Source: DATKRB01 sp963794215
GTDB lineage: Bacteria > Actinomycetota > Acidimicrobiia > Acidimicrobiales > RAAP-2
Length of the DNA: 64,000 nucleotides
Reading direction: 5' to 3'
Assembly (NCBI GenBank): GCA_963794215.1
Contig: CAWCCQ010000001.1
Location: forward strand, 372,001-436,000
In this document: positions 47,558 to 56,455 of the stretch, piece after piece
How positions within the stretch are numbered: the first letter of the stretch is position 1
Layout: each line of letters begins with the position of its first letter
The notes under the pieces: model-generated
What the model was told of the DNA's origin: nothing
The model's input: only the letters and a program-made list of their open reading frames with translations
Databases searched by the model: none
Position numbers and translations under genes: made by a program

Positions 47558-48217
47558 TCAAGTTGGAGCCAGCGAGCCTTGGATGACGGCGGTCAGCAAC
47601 CGCTGCACGCGCACTTCGACATCGACCACAGCGTGGGAGAGGCGAGGATCGTTGCGGTAGAGGGCAGCTATCTCAGGGCCCGGCGTGGCCATCTGCCAGA
47701 ACGCGCCCGAGAGCGTGGTCGCCGCCGCGATGAGGTCGACGACCGCAGACTCGCTGAGGGCGGGCAGCAGTCTCTGGACCACGAGGGCGATCGCGCCGAG
47801 TTCCGTGTGGATCACCAACTTGAATGTGCGTACCGCCTCGACTGAGACATTCCTCTCAAGATTGAGGGGGGCCTGCGCGAGTAGATCGCAGAAAGCGCCC
47901 CGGGCCGCCAGGGTGCCGGCGAACACAGCGGCCACGGTGGCGGGAGTGACGTCGAAGAGCACCTCGAGTTCAGCGCGTACCGCTCCCGACCACTCCTGCC
48001 ACGCCTTCGCAGTCAGGCGGAGGAAGATCTCCTCTCGTGTCTCGAAATAGCGCAGCAGCGCTGACTTGTGCATGCCCACTGCCTCGGCGATCTCGGTCAA
48101 GGTGACCTGACGGATCCCTCGTTCGGCACTGAGCCGGCGCGCGGCATCGAGGATCGCCGCTTCTCGAAAGTGTTTCGCTTCGGTGCTGCGCGCCCGCTGA
48201 AACCCGGAGGCCTTCAC
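47558..48217 (-). CDS. TetR-family transcriptional regulator
   Basis: About 219 residues from GTG 48217 (VKASGFQRARSTEAKHFREA); the longer open frame to 48475 runs into the divergent SDR gene. The HTH is in AILDAARRLSAERGIRQVTL and TEIAEAVGMHKSALLRYFET. The C-terminal domain is helical. A divergent SDR gene starts 58 bases away, with a twin operator in between, so it likely represses both. Confidence 0.85.
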   Translation of the reverse strand: MKASGFQRARSTEAKHFREAAILDAARRLSAERGIRQVTLTEIAEAVGMHKSALLRYFETREEIFLRLTAKAWQEWSGAVRAELEVLFDVTPATVAAVFAGTLAARGAFCDLLAQAPLNLERNVSVEAVRTFKLVIHTELGAIALVVQRLLPALSESAVVDLIAAATTLSGAFWQMATPGPEIAALYRNDPRLSHAVVDVEVRVQRLLTAVIQGSLAPT

Positions 48218-48231
48218 CTCCCTAACGTAAC

Positions 48232-48266
48232 ACAACCAAGTTGCACTAATAAGACAACGGTGTTGT
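48232..48266. promoter_or_regulatory. Twin operator between TetR and SDR genes
   Basis: CAAC-CAA-GTTG at 48233-48243 and ACAAC-GGT-GTTGT at 48254-48266 are perfect inverted repeats with the same 3-base spacer; their centres are 22 bp apart, two helical turns. They fill the divergent intergenic region. Confidence 0.6.
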
Positions 48267-48275
48267 ACTGTGGAC

Positions 48276-49145
48276 ATGGAACAGACCTGGTTCATCACCG
48301 GCTCCTCACGTGGCCTCGGCCGCGCACTCGCTCGGGCCGCCCTGGACGCCGGCGACCGTGTGGTCGCCACCGCCCGCCAGCCAGCGCAACTCGACGACCT
48401 CCTCGCCGAATACGGCGAGCGCATGCACACGATCGCCTTGGATGTGACCGACTCGCAAGCTGCCCGTGCAGCCATCGCCGAGGCCGGCCGTCATTTCGGC
48501 CGATTGGACGTCATCGTCAACAACGCCGGTTACGCCAACGTCTCGCCCATCGAGACCACCGACGACGAGGACTTCCGCGCTCAGTTCGAGACCAACTTCT
48601 GGGGCGTCTACCACGTCTCCAAAGCGGCGATACCAGTCCTGCGCGAGCATGGAGGCGGACTGGTCATACAGATCTCTTCGGTAGGGGGACGTGTCGGCGG
48701 ATCGGCGGGGATCGCCTCGTACCAGGCCGCCAAGTTCGCCATCGACGGCTTCAGCCGGGTGCTGCGGGCTGAGACCGCGCCCTTTGGCGTGAAGGTCATG
48801 GTCGTCGAACCGAGCGGCTTCCGCACTGACTGGGCCGGCTCCTCCATGACCGTCCACGACATCCCCACGGCCTACGCCGCCACAGTCGGCGCCATGAACA
48901 ACCGCGTCCGACAAAGCACCGACGGTCCCGCGGGCGACCCAGCACGCGCCGCCTCGATCCTTGTACAAGTCGCCAAGCGCCACGACATCCCAGACCACTT
49001 GCCCCTCGGGGTGAACGCTGTTGAAGGCTCGATCCGTCTCGACGAGCGGCTCCTCGAAGAAGACCGCAGATGGAGGGACGTGAGCCGCTCCGCCGACCTC
49101 AGCGAGCCTTACCCGGTAGAGCTCCCGGCCGACACGCCGAAGTAG
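48276..49145 (+). CDS. Short-chain dehydrogenase/reductase
   Basis: 289 residues from ATG 48276 (MEQTWFITGSSRGLGRALAR); GTG 48270 is an alternative. TGSSRGLG is the NAD(P) site, NNAGYANV the stabilising motif, and SSVGGRVGGSAGIASYQAAK places the catalytic Ser, Tyr and Lys. Classical SDR oxidoreductase; substrate unknown. Divergent from the TetR gene, which probably controls it. Confidence 0.92.
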   Translation: MEQTWFITGSSRGLGRALARAALDAGDRVVATARQPAQLDDLLAEYGERMHTIALDVTDSQAARAAIAEAGRHFGRLDVIVNNAGYANVSPIETTDDEDFRAQFETNFWGVYHVSKAAIPVLREHGGGLVIQISSVGGRVGGSAGIASYQAAKFAIDGFSRVLRAETAPFGVKVMVVEPSGFRTDWAGSSMTVHDIPTAYAATVGAMNNRVRQSTDGPAGDPARAASILVQVAKRHDIPDHLPLGVNAVEGSIRLDERLLEEDRRWRDVSRSADLSEPYPVELPADTPK

Positions 49146-49652
49146 ATCAACCAGCGGGGAACTCGAACCGCCGAGCTCCCAAAGGGAACTCGGAGATGGC
49201 CCTCACATTTCGATGAAACGCCCAGTCGCAAAGGGTAGTTCCGACGTCGTTGTGCCTCTTCACAGCGCTGGAGACACCATTCCTGCTGCGACACACCACG
49301 ACGAACCCCTAGGTCGTCGCCCGCAAGGTCGGGGCCATTGTTGTTGCTCAGTTCGTTGCTCACCGCGCCGGTGGGGTGGAGGGGCAACCTACCGGGTCGT
49401 CAACCCGTCGGCGAACGGGCGATGACGCCGGACGTCGATCGGAACCCGTTGAGGTGTCTCACTATCACGCTCTCGCTTGCAAGTACCCGCTCGCCGAGAC
49501 GGGTAGATGATGGACCCAGAGGCGGCAATAGGACTCCGGGCCGGGCGGCGGCCGTGTAAGGCCAGGTCCTATCGTGGCCTGACCAGACGGCCGCTTCGAC
49601 CGTGGGGCCCGAGTTCAACCAGAATGGTTCTTCCTTTCGAAGGGAGAGCATC
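49146..49652. other. Gap without a supported gene
   Basis: About 500 bases; includes the ribosome site GGGAGAG just before 49653. Confidence 0.45.
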
Positions 49653-50021
49653 ATGATGGTCAAGCAACAGTCGAAGAAGAAGGTCTGGTTCGTCTACCTG
49701 ATCCTCGGCACAGTCGCTGCCATCGGGATCGCAATGGGACTATTCTTCTCAAGCCATCCGACTTGGGTTGGCGAGCAAGCTGGAGACGCAGATTATGTGC
49801 ACCGCACGCTCGGGCTCCTGTCCGACCTGCCTCACATGACTGCGGAATTGTTCTACGACACCATCGAGAACAGCATCGTCTTCTGTGTCGCCTTCCTGAT
49901 CGCACGTCGGGCATTCCGCAAGGAGCACGAGCTTTTCGACATTCAGCACGGCATTAGCCACGAGGACCCGCAGGGATCACCGAGTCACAGAACGACGGTC
50001 ACATCGCAAAGCTGCCAGTAG
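49653..50021 (+). CDS. Small membrane protein, hypothetical
   Basis: 122 residues from ATG 49653 (MMVKQQSKKKVWFVYLILGT) behind AAGGGAGAG. One clear membrane helix at about 11-32, and a second hydrophobic helix in NSIVFCVAFLIARRAF near 75-90. The tail is hydrophilic. No family recognised. Confidence 0.65.
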   Translation: MMVKQQSKKKVWFVYLILGTVAAIGIAMGLFFSSHPTWVGEQAGDADYVHRTLGLLSDLPHMTAELFYDTIENSIVFCVAFLIARRAFRKEHELFDIQHGISHEDPQGSPSHRTTVTSQSCQ

Positions 50022-50557
50022 GTGACCGTTGATAGCCGCCCTGTCGCGTTCCCAAGCAGTTTTGTAAGTCGGTCTCGGGCCTATCGACACTTGGACTCAC
50101 AAGGACCCGAGCATCACTCTAAACGGCAAGTAGTGCCTACCGACTGTGGCATTTAGTTGATGAGGGCGCGGAGCGCCGCCAATCGGGTCGCGTCAGACTC
50201 GTGGCGTTCGGCGCGCCCGGATAAGCAAATGGTCGCGGGGTCCTGTATGCCTGGGATCGGGAACATGCCGGTCGCCGGGGTATCCAGACCTCGCTGAACC
50301 GTCGGGCGCCAGGCAAGCCAAGGACGCCAACATGGACAGGGACTCTTCCCGGCGCGATCACAGTCATCCCTCGGTTCAGTCCCCCCTCTCCAGGCTCCAG
50401 AACGGCACCGCTGTCTTATGAATGTTTCTCCCGTCGGTCGAACGGCGACATCCGTCGCCAATCTCGATGGTGGTAGCACCATCGAAGATCCACGGGTATC
50501 CCCCTTGGGGGTTCATCACGCCACCCGTTACGCTCGACTGGGGAAGGAGGTGACCCA
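50022..50557. other. Gap with a perfect hairpin
   Basis: TCGATGGTG-GTAG-CACCATCGA at 50464-50485 is a 9-bp perfect stem with a 4-base loop, followed at 50500-50511 by CCCCC-TT-GGGGG. They lie 73 bases upstream of the next small ORF. No larger gene was seen. Confidence 0.5.
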
Positions 50558-50650
50558 ATGCGTAACGAGTTGTCGGTCAGTAGGTCTGGGCAGGTGGTTA
50601 GGGGTCGGAGCTTGAGTATTCTGGCTGTCGCTGACCTTCGCTTTTCCTAG
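50558..50650 (+). CDS. Putative 30-residue small ORF with ideal ribosome site
   Basis: ATG 50558 is preceded by AAGGAGGTGA, a full match to the 16S anti-Shine-Dalgarno, at ideal spacing. The peptide begins MRNELSVSRSGQVVRG and ends at TAG 50648-50650. A strong hairpin lies upstream. It may be a translated small protein or a leader peptide; no homologue was recognised. The next gene starts 475 bases later. Confidence 0.4.
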   Translation: MRNELSVSRSGQVVRGRSLSILAVADLRFS

Positions 50651-51125
50651 CCGCAACTATCGCCTATGGGCCCGGTCATGAACGCGGGTTTCGCACACAC
50701 GACCCCGTCCAATGTGACATGGGTACCTTCGTGGTTGGCGTGTTGTTGTTCATCGATTGGTAGTCCTCAGCCTGACTGTGGTGATACGACGGCGCGCTAA
50801 AGCGCAAGTGTAACGGTCTCGCCGCTCGCACCGAGACCCCAGTATCTTGGGCTTCTCCGATGTACCGAGCGATTGCACGGATCTGGTCGGCAGGATATCC
50901 GGCCTCTCCCACTCGGCACTGAGAAGCCCTTTTCAGCTGTTCCGATTAATTCGCCTTCCAACGACCGCCGAGCGGCCGCGTAGCCAGTCTCCATCTGAGC
51001 AAGCCCCGCGGAGTTGGCTGTTAATCTGCAAGTCACTGAGGTTCGTGCTACCACTACCCCGAATGCGGGCTCACTACCTTGTACGCGCCGGGCTCGGTGA
51101 AGAACACTGGGGCAAGGAGGTCATC
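50651..51125. other. Gap upstream of permease gene
   Basis: The permease frame is open from 50847 but the strong ribosome site AAGGAGG lies at about 51114-51120. Nothing else recognised. Confidence 0.45.
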
Positions 51126-53540
51126 GTGGGCGCAGTCAGGCTTGTGTTCGGCGCCGAGCTTCGCCGCCGGTGGCGCTCCTGGCTCATCCTGGTCGTCTTG
51201 ATCGCCGTCGTGGCCGGAATGGTTCTGGCCGCCGCAGCGGCCGGACGCCGGACGGCTAGAGCGTTCCCCCGTTTTGTTGGTTCCTATGGCTTTGACGTCT
51301 ATATCTACAATCAGCAGCCCGTTCCTGGACTGAGCAGGTTGCCAGGAGTTGCCTCTGTCACCGCGATCGGTAACCCCGCGAGCGGACAGCCGACATGTGC
51401 CTGTACCACCCGTGCCATCAACCCGTCGAACTTCTATATCAATGAGCTGTCGCCCAATGCATTGCGGCGGGTGGTGAAGTTGGTTGCCGGGCAGATGCCG
51501 GCCGCGTCGTCGCCCAATGACGTGCTGGCCTCCTTCACACTCCAACAGGACTACGGCGTGCACATCGGTTCCGTCATCGATGCGCCGCTGTATGCGTTGT
51601 CACAGTTGCCGGCTCTGGGTAGCGGCGCCAACGTAGCGCCGTCCGGGCCGACGGTTGCCCTGCACGTCGTGGGAATCGGTGCGGCTGAACTGGAGTTTCC
51701 CTCTGGGTCCGCTCCGGAGTACGACCTCTTCACAACGCCGGCCTTTGCACGTGCCATCAACAAGAGAGTTCCGCACGCTTCTGTCTACCTTGTTCGGCTT
51801 GGTCACGGGAGTACCGACCTGCCCCGATTCGCGGCGGCCGCAGGCGCTCTTCACCTCGACTATGTCTCAAATCAGGCCAATGCCGCTGCGGCGGTTGCGG
51901 CATCGATCCACCCCCAGGCCGTGGGCTGGTGGGTGCTCGCTGTCCTGGCCTCACTGGTCGGCCTTGCCGTCATCGGCCAGGCGCTCAGTCGGCAAAGCGT
52001 CATCGAGAGCGAGGAGTACCCCTCGTTGGTGGCCTTGGGCTTGCAGAGGCGCCACCTCGTGGTGCTCGGCACGGCACGGAATCTGATGGTGGGTCTCGTC
52101 GGCGCCGCCGGCGCCGTCGTCGTGGCCTTTTCCCTGTCTCCCCTGACTCCGGTCGGCGAGGCGAGGCTCGCTGAGCCCTCGACCGGGTTCGCCTTCGATC
52201 CGTTGGTCCTCCTTTTCGGAGCGCTTGTAACGGTTGGTGTGGTTCTGCTCCTCGGGCTCTGGCCGGCGGTGCGCGCTTCGAGCGTACGCCTCGGGGGCGA
52301 TCAGGCACTCGACACTCACCGGTCCTCGATCGTGGCGAGGGTGGCCGAAACCGGTGCGCCGCCGAGCGCGGTGATCGGAGTCCGTCACGCCCTGGAGTCC
52401 GGACGTGGCGCCGCGTCGGTCCCGGTGGGCACCGCACTGTTCGGCTCGGCGTTAGCCGTCATGGCGCTCTGCGCAACGGTCGTCTTCGCCAATAGCTTGA
52501 CGCATCTCACCGCTACTCCCGCGCTTTACGGCAGCGACTACCAGTTGTTGTTCTCGAACTCGAACGGGGGGCCGGGCAATCCCACCTCATGGGTATCGAG
52601 ATTGGAGCACGACCACGCCATCACTGCGATCACGCTGGCGGCCAGCGATGAAGTGTCGATCAACGGTCATGACGTGCTCGCCGTTGCCGGGAAGGCGGTC
52701 CGCGGACCTATGCTCCTGTCGACGGTCGACGGTCGGCTTCCCACCGGTGAGGACGACATGATGCTCGGTGTTACGACCATGCACCAGCTCGGCGCCCATG
52801 TGGGTTCGGTTCTCGGAGTGACGATGCAACTGCCGACTGGCGGTTCGCGCACCGTTGCCTTTCACGTCGTCGGGACGGCCTCTTTCCCCAGCGATGCCGG
52901 GGGAGGTGGGCTCGGCACCGGGTCGGCCTTCACGATGGCCGGCTACATGAACGCGGTGTGTCCACCCGGACGTGTGCAGAGTCGGTGCCAACAGGCATTC
53001 GCGAGCAGTCAAGATTTCATCGTGTTGGCGAGGGCGACCTCCGGCCCCAAGGGTCAGGCCGCAGTTGCCCGCTACGTGGCCCAGGGCAGCGCGAACCGGC
53101 CTGTCATCCCAACCTCGTTGGTCAACTTCGGAGAGGCAGTGAACTTCCCTCTCATCCTCGGGTTTGTGCTGGCAGTGTTCGGCGTGGCGACTCTCCTCCA
53201 TCTGCTCGTAGTCAGCGTCGTCCGGCGCCGCCGGGAGATGGGACTACTGAGGGTGCTTGGCTTCGTGAACCTACAGGTCGGCGCCACCGTGCTCTGGCAG
53301 GCGACAATGGTCGCCCTAATAGGCATCGTCGTCGGCGTCCCGCTCGGTATCGTCGTCGGGCGGGTCGTTTGGAATGTCTTTGCCACCAACCTCGGTGCGG
53401 TGCCTGTCGCCGCCGTTCCCGGGTTGACGATCGCTGCTTTGGCGATGGCCGTCCTAGTGGTCGCCAATGCTCTGGCCGTCATCCCCGCGGTGACCTCGGC
53501 GCGCAGACAGCCGGTGGCCCAACTCTTGCGGACTGAGTAA
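51126..53540 (+). CDS. FtsX-type ABC transporter permease (no adjacent ATPase)
   Basis: 804 residues from GTG 51126 behind AAGGAGG. Same two-bundle layout as the permease at 38349-40793: an N-terminal membrane helix (WLILVVLIAVVAGMVLAAAA), a first FtsX bundle near 265-410, a second helix near 430-450 and a final bundle with RRRREMGLLRVLGFVNLQVG and the ending VTSARRQPVAQLLRTE. Two extracytoplasmic domains separate them. The transported or signalled molecule is unknown. A decayed relative of its C-terminus lies at 60353-60770. Confidence 0.88.
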   Translation: MGAVRLVFGAELRRRWRSWLILVVLIAVVAGMVLAAAAAGRRTARAFPRFVGSYGFDVYIYNQQPVPGLSRLPGVASVTAIGNPASGQPTCACTTRAINPSNFYINELSPNALRRVVKLVAGQMPAASSPNDVLASFTLQQDYGVHIGSVIDAPLYALSQLPALGSGANVAPSGPTVALHVVGIGAAELEFPSGSAPEYDLFTTPAFARAINKRVPHASVYLVRLGHGSTDLPRFAAAAGALHLDYVSNQANAAAAVAASIHPQAVGWWVLAVLASLVGLAVIGQALSRQSVIESEEYPSLVALGLQRRHLVVLGTARNLMVGLVGAAGAVVVAFSLSPLTPVGEARLAEPSTGFAFDPLVLLFGALVTVGVVLLLGLWPAVRASSVRLGGDQALDTHRSSIVARVAETGAPPSAVIGVRHALESGRGAASVPVGTALFGSALAVMALCATVVFANSLTHLTATPALYGSDYQLLFSNSNGGPGNPTSWVSRLEHDHAITAITLAASDEVSINGHDVLAVAGKAVRGPMLLSTVDGRLPTGEDDMMLGVTTMHQLGAHVGSVLGVTMQLPTGGSRTVAFHVVGTASFPSDAGGGGLGTGSAFTMAGYMNAVCPPGRVQSRCQQAFASSQDFIVLARATSGPKGQAAVARYVAQGSANRPVIPTSLVNFGEAVNFPLILGFVLAVFGVATLLHLLVVSVVRRRREMGLLRVLGFVNLQVGATVLWQATMVALIGIVVGVPLGIVVGRVVWNVFATNLGAVPVAAVPGLTIAALAMAVLVVANALAVIPAVTSARRQPVAQLLRTE

Positions 53541-53910
53541 GGACTACTCGGTCTGCCACGACTCCATGGCCTCGATCACCGTGCTAACGCAAGAACGAAG
53601 AAGGTCGAACGGACTGCTCACGTATGCTGTTCCGTTGTGGGATGACTCTGGCCAGGTCCGCCGGGCAAGATCGCCGACGTCACGTCACGTCCCGAGCTCA
53701 GGCGGACGACTGCGTGGCGGCCCGAGTCTTCGACGACCTCGTAGCTGAAGCGGTCCGCCAGCGACGAGATCATCGGATGGGAGACGAGCGACCCATCGTC
53801 TCCGAAGTCGGGCCTAGCTTCGCGAATCTCGGCTCGAGGTTGCTGCTGTTGAAGACACAGTGGGATTCGGCCAGCAGCGTGGCAGTTGCCAAAGCGTCTT
53901 CTAGGGCGAT
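53541..53910. other. Gap with unrecognised open frame
   Basis: A minus-strand frame at 53618-53910 encodes a protein-like end (SSLADRFSYEVVEDSGRHAV) but no family was recognised; it may be left over from the truncated gene upstream. Confidence 0.35.
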
Positions 53911-54435
53911 TCACGGTATGACCTTGGCGCTCGCTCTCGGTCGTCGTTCCTCGACCGCCAGGCCCACTGCCGCGTAGACCCAGATGAACGCGCAGCCAAA
54001 GAGGATAATCGAGCGCGACGCCGGCGAGGCATGCGCTCAAGGTGTTGTGGAAGCCGAACCCGACGGGGAGTCCGATGGCGATGATGTAGAAGAGCGCCGG
54101 TACGCTGCGGCAGAGGTCGGCCGGCGTGCGACCCGCGAGGAAGGCCGATCGAGCCATCGGAAGGCTTCGGAACCGGTCGATCATGCCGCTTGGAGGTCAT
54201 TTGCAAGAGCCAGTGAGGTGGTCATACCCCCGATGAGCACCGCCTCGAGGAAGATCCCCGGCACCACATCGTCGACGTAGTCGATGCCCGGTATGTGGAC
54301 GGCTCGGCCGAGCACGAAGCGAAACAAGAGCAGGATGATCGCCGCCTGAGCGACCGACAGCACGAGAAGCTGGGGGGTGCGGACGATGCGCAGGAGGTTC
54401 CGCTTCGTCATCCCCCTGAAGTTTCCGAGGGCCAA
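53911..54435 (-). pseudogene. DrrB-like ABC-2 permease, truncated
   Basis: MTKRNLLRIVRTPQLLVLSV, GIDYVDDVVPGIFLEAV and, after a break near 54186, MIDRFRSLPMARSAFLAGRT, then in a further frame ILFGCAFIWVYAAVGLAVEE match the first two thirds of daunorubicin-resistance-type ABC-2 permeases. The last three helices are missing: the final frame stops at TGA 53911. The N-terminus also lacks its usual start. The partner ATPase gene is absent. A true remnant. Confidence 0.65.
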
Positions 54436-54734
54436 GCCCGAGAGGGCGCATCGGCATTCAGTCGCTGCAGGGTGAGATCAGCGGCCTGCTGCTTGCTCTG
54501 GCCGGTGTGCGGGTCGTCATCGCCGGCCCGCTCCTCCACCGGCTGTGGCTGAGCCGCGTCGGGCGGTCTTTGCTGTACTTGGCGGCTCCCTCGCGTACCT
54601 GGGATGGCGGGATTCCGGGCGCGGCACCGGGCAACCATGATTCGGTGAGGCGAGCTCTTGACAAGGTAGCCCTCGAGCTGCGAGGACGCCCCGTATCGCT
54701 CACGTTGTACTGGACGAAGGCGCTTCGTGCAGCG

Positions 54735-55184
54735 ATGGGAGGGGATACGTCGGACGTGACATCACCAATGAAGGGTCCGCCGCGACGTCGACTGTTTCGG
54801 CCTGTTCTGGTTCTTGGCCCGCATGACCCTCAGCTCGGGCTGGCTCTTCGGAGCCTTCGTCGCGGTCACCATCGCCGGGCCAGCTGCGCCCAACGGCTGG
54901 TGCTAGCCGCACTCTCTATGGCACCCCTGGCCCTCGTCTACGCCGAGCTGGGCGCCATGTTCCCCGAGAGCGCAGGCCCCGGCCGCTTCACCCACCACGC
55001 CTTCGGGTGCTTGGCTGGTGCGACCCTCGGCTGGTTCGCCTATCTCCAGGCGGCGACGACCGCCCCGATCGAGGTGCTGGACGCCATCGAGCACTGTCGA
55101 CCAACTCCTGGGCCAGCGACCCCTACGACCCGAGCCGCGGCACTGCGCCCGCTCAGAATCCCGATCTTCTTCCTTCGCTATTGA
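54735..55184 (+). pseudogene. APC-family amino acid permease fragment
   Basis: WFLARMTLSSGWLFGAFVAV in one frame and, after a break near 54895, APLALVYAELGAMFPESAGP and GATLGWFAYLQAATTAPIEV are the first helices of APC-type permeases. About two thirds of the gene is missing. Its end overlaps the PadR promoter. Confidence 0.6.
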
Positions 55185-55217
55185 CGATGCGTATACCCTC
55201 AGCGTATGCTCCGAGAG
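55181..55217 (+). promoter_or_regulatory. Autoregulated, leaderless promoter of the PadR operon
   Basis: TTGACG at 55181-55186 is a near-consensus -35; with an 18-base spacer TATGCT at 55205-55210 is the -10. Transcription would begin at about 55217, at the ATG 55218. Direct repeats GCGTATAC (55189-55196) and GCGTATGC (55202-55209), 13 bp apart, lie in the spacer and -10, where a bound PadR protein would block RNA polymerase. Confidence 0.55.
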
Positions 55218-55742
55218 ATGAGCGTACCCATGGCTCTCCTCGGGCTTCTCGACCGTGAACCGAGCCACGGTTACGACCTGAAGCGCGACTACGACGCCTA
55301 CTTCGCTCGCGGTAGGCCGTTGCCGTTTGGTCAGGTGTACGCCACCCTGGCTCGCCTGGCGAGGGACGGAAGGGCTGTCGCCGGGGAGGCTGAACCGGGC
55401 GCCGGTCCCGAGCGCAAGCGCTACAGCATCACCGAGACCGGAAAGAGCGAGGTGGAGGAGTGGCTGGCCCAGCCCATCGCGGCGGAGCCTCACCTCCAGA
55501 CCGACCTGTTCGTGAAGGTCGTGCTTTCGCTCATGCTCGGTCGCCGGGCGGAGGAGTACCTCAACGTGCAGCGAGCCGCGCACCTTAGGCGAATGCGCGA
55601 GCTCACCGAGCTCAAGCAACAGGGGAAACTAGTGGACGCCCTTCTCGCCGACCACGGCCTTTTCCACCTGGAGGCCGACCTGCGTTGGATCGACCTCACC
55701 GAAGCGCGACTTGCGGCACTTGCAGAGGAGGTGGCGTCATGA
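55218..55742 (+). CDS. PadR-family transcriptional regulator
   Basis: 174 residues. ATG 55218 (MSVPMALLGLLDREPSHGYD) is preferred over ATG 55206 because the -10 element overlaps the latter. The winged helix occupies residues 1-85 (GQVYATLARLARDGRAVAGE), followed by an alpha-helical dimerisation region (Vir_act_alpha_C-like). It is translationally coupled to the ABC ATPase through ATGA at 55739-55742. PadR repressors of this layout usually respond to the substrate of the transporter next to them. Confidence 0.88.
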   Translation: MSVPMALLGLLDREPSHGYDLKRDYDAYFARGRPLPFGQVYATLARLARDGRAVAGEAEPGAGPERKRYSITETGKSEVEEWLAQPIAAEPHLQTDLFVKVVLSLMLGRRAEEYLNVQRAAHLRRMRELTELKQQGKLVDALLADHGLFHLEADLRWIDLTEARLAALAEEVAS

Positions 55743-56455
55743 ACGGGTCACACGGTTCCGCTGTCGTCCAGGGTGGAGGTGTGCTCGTCGAGGCGAGACA
55801 CCTGGTGCTCTCCTTTGGTGAAACGCCGGCGCTTCGCCGCGCCACTCTCTCTGTCCGGCGAGGAGAAATCGTCGCCGTGATGGGTCCGAGCGGATCGGGA
55901 AAGTCCACCCTGCTCCATTGCCTTGCAGGCATCCTTGTCCCGGACTCGGGCGAGGTCTCCTTCGACGGTCAGCGGCTCGACGTGATGCGAGAGGCGGAGC
56001 GTTCCCGGCTGCGACGTGATCGCTTCGGCTTCGTTTTCCAGTTCGGTCAGCTCGTGCCCGAACTGACCGCCGAGGAGAATGTCGCGTTGCCGCTGTTGCT
56101 CGGTGGCACGCACCGTGACGAGGCCCTTCGTCAAGCGCGCAGCTGGTTCGAACGACTCGACCTGAAGGGTATGGAACGCCACCGAACCGGTGAGATGTCT
56201 GGCGGCCAGTCCCAGCGGGTCGCGTTGGCGCGCGGACTCGTCACCCATCCCGACGTGCTGTTCGCCGACGAACCGACCGGGTCACTTGATTCGCTCAGCG
56301 GGGAGCTAGTCATGGGCCTGTTGACCCGATCCACGCGTGAGCAGGGATCGACGGTGATCCTCGTCACCCACGAACCCCGGGTCGCCGCGTATGCAGACCG
56401 GGAGGTCATCGTGCGGGACGGGTCCGTGACCGCGCCGGAACTGATCCACCGATGA
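55739..56455 (+). CDS. ABC transporter ATP-binding protein (LolD/MacB type)
   Basis: 238 residues from ATG 55739, overlapping the PadR stop. Walker A GPSGSGKST, the Q-loop region FQFGQLVPELT, signature MSGGQSQRVALARGL and Walker B VLFADEPTGSLDS are complete, then the switch His in ILVTHEPRVAAY. It should power the FtsX-type permease encoded next, with which it shares an ATGA overlap at 56452-56455. Confidence 0.93.
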   Translation: MNGSHGSAVVQGGGVLVEARHLVLSFGETPALRRATLSVRRGEIVAVMGPSGSGKSTLLHCLAGILVPDSGEVSFDGQRLDVMREAERSRLRRDRFGFVFQFGQLVPELTAEENVALPLLLGGTHRDEALRQARSWFERLDLKGMERHRTGEMSGGQSQRVALARGLVTHPDVLFADEPTGSLDSLSGELVMGLLTRSTREQGSTVILVTHEPRVAAYADREVIVRDGSVTAPELIHR

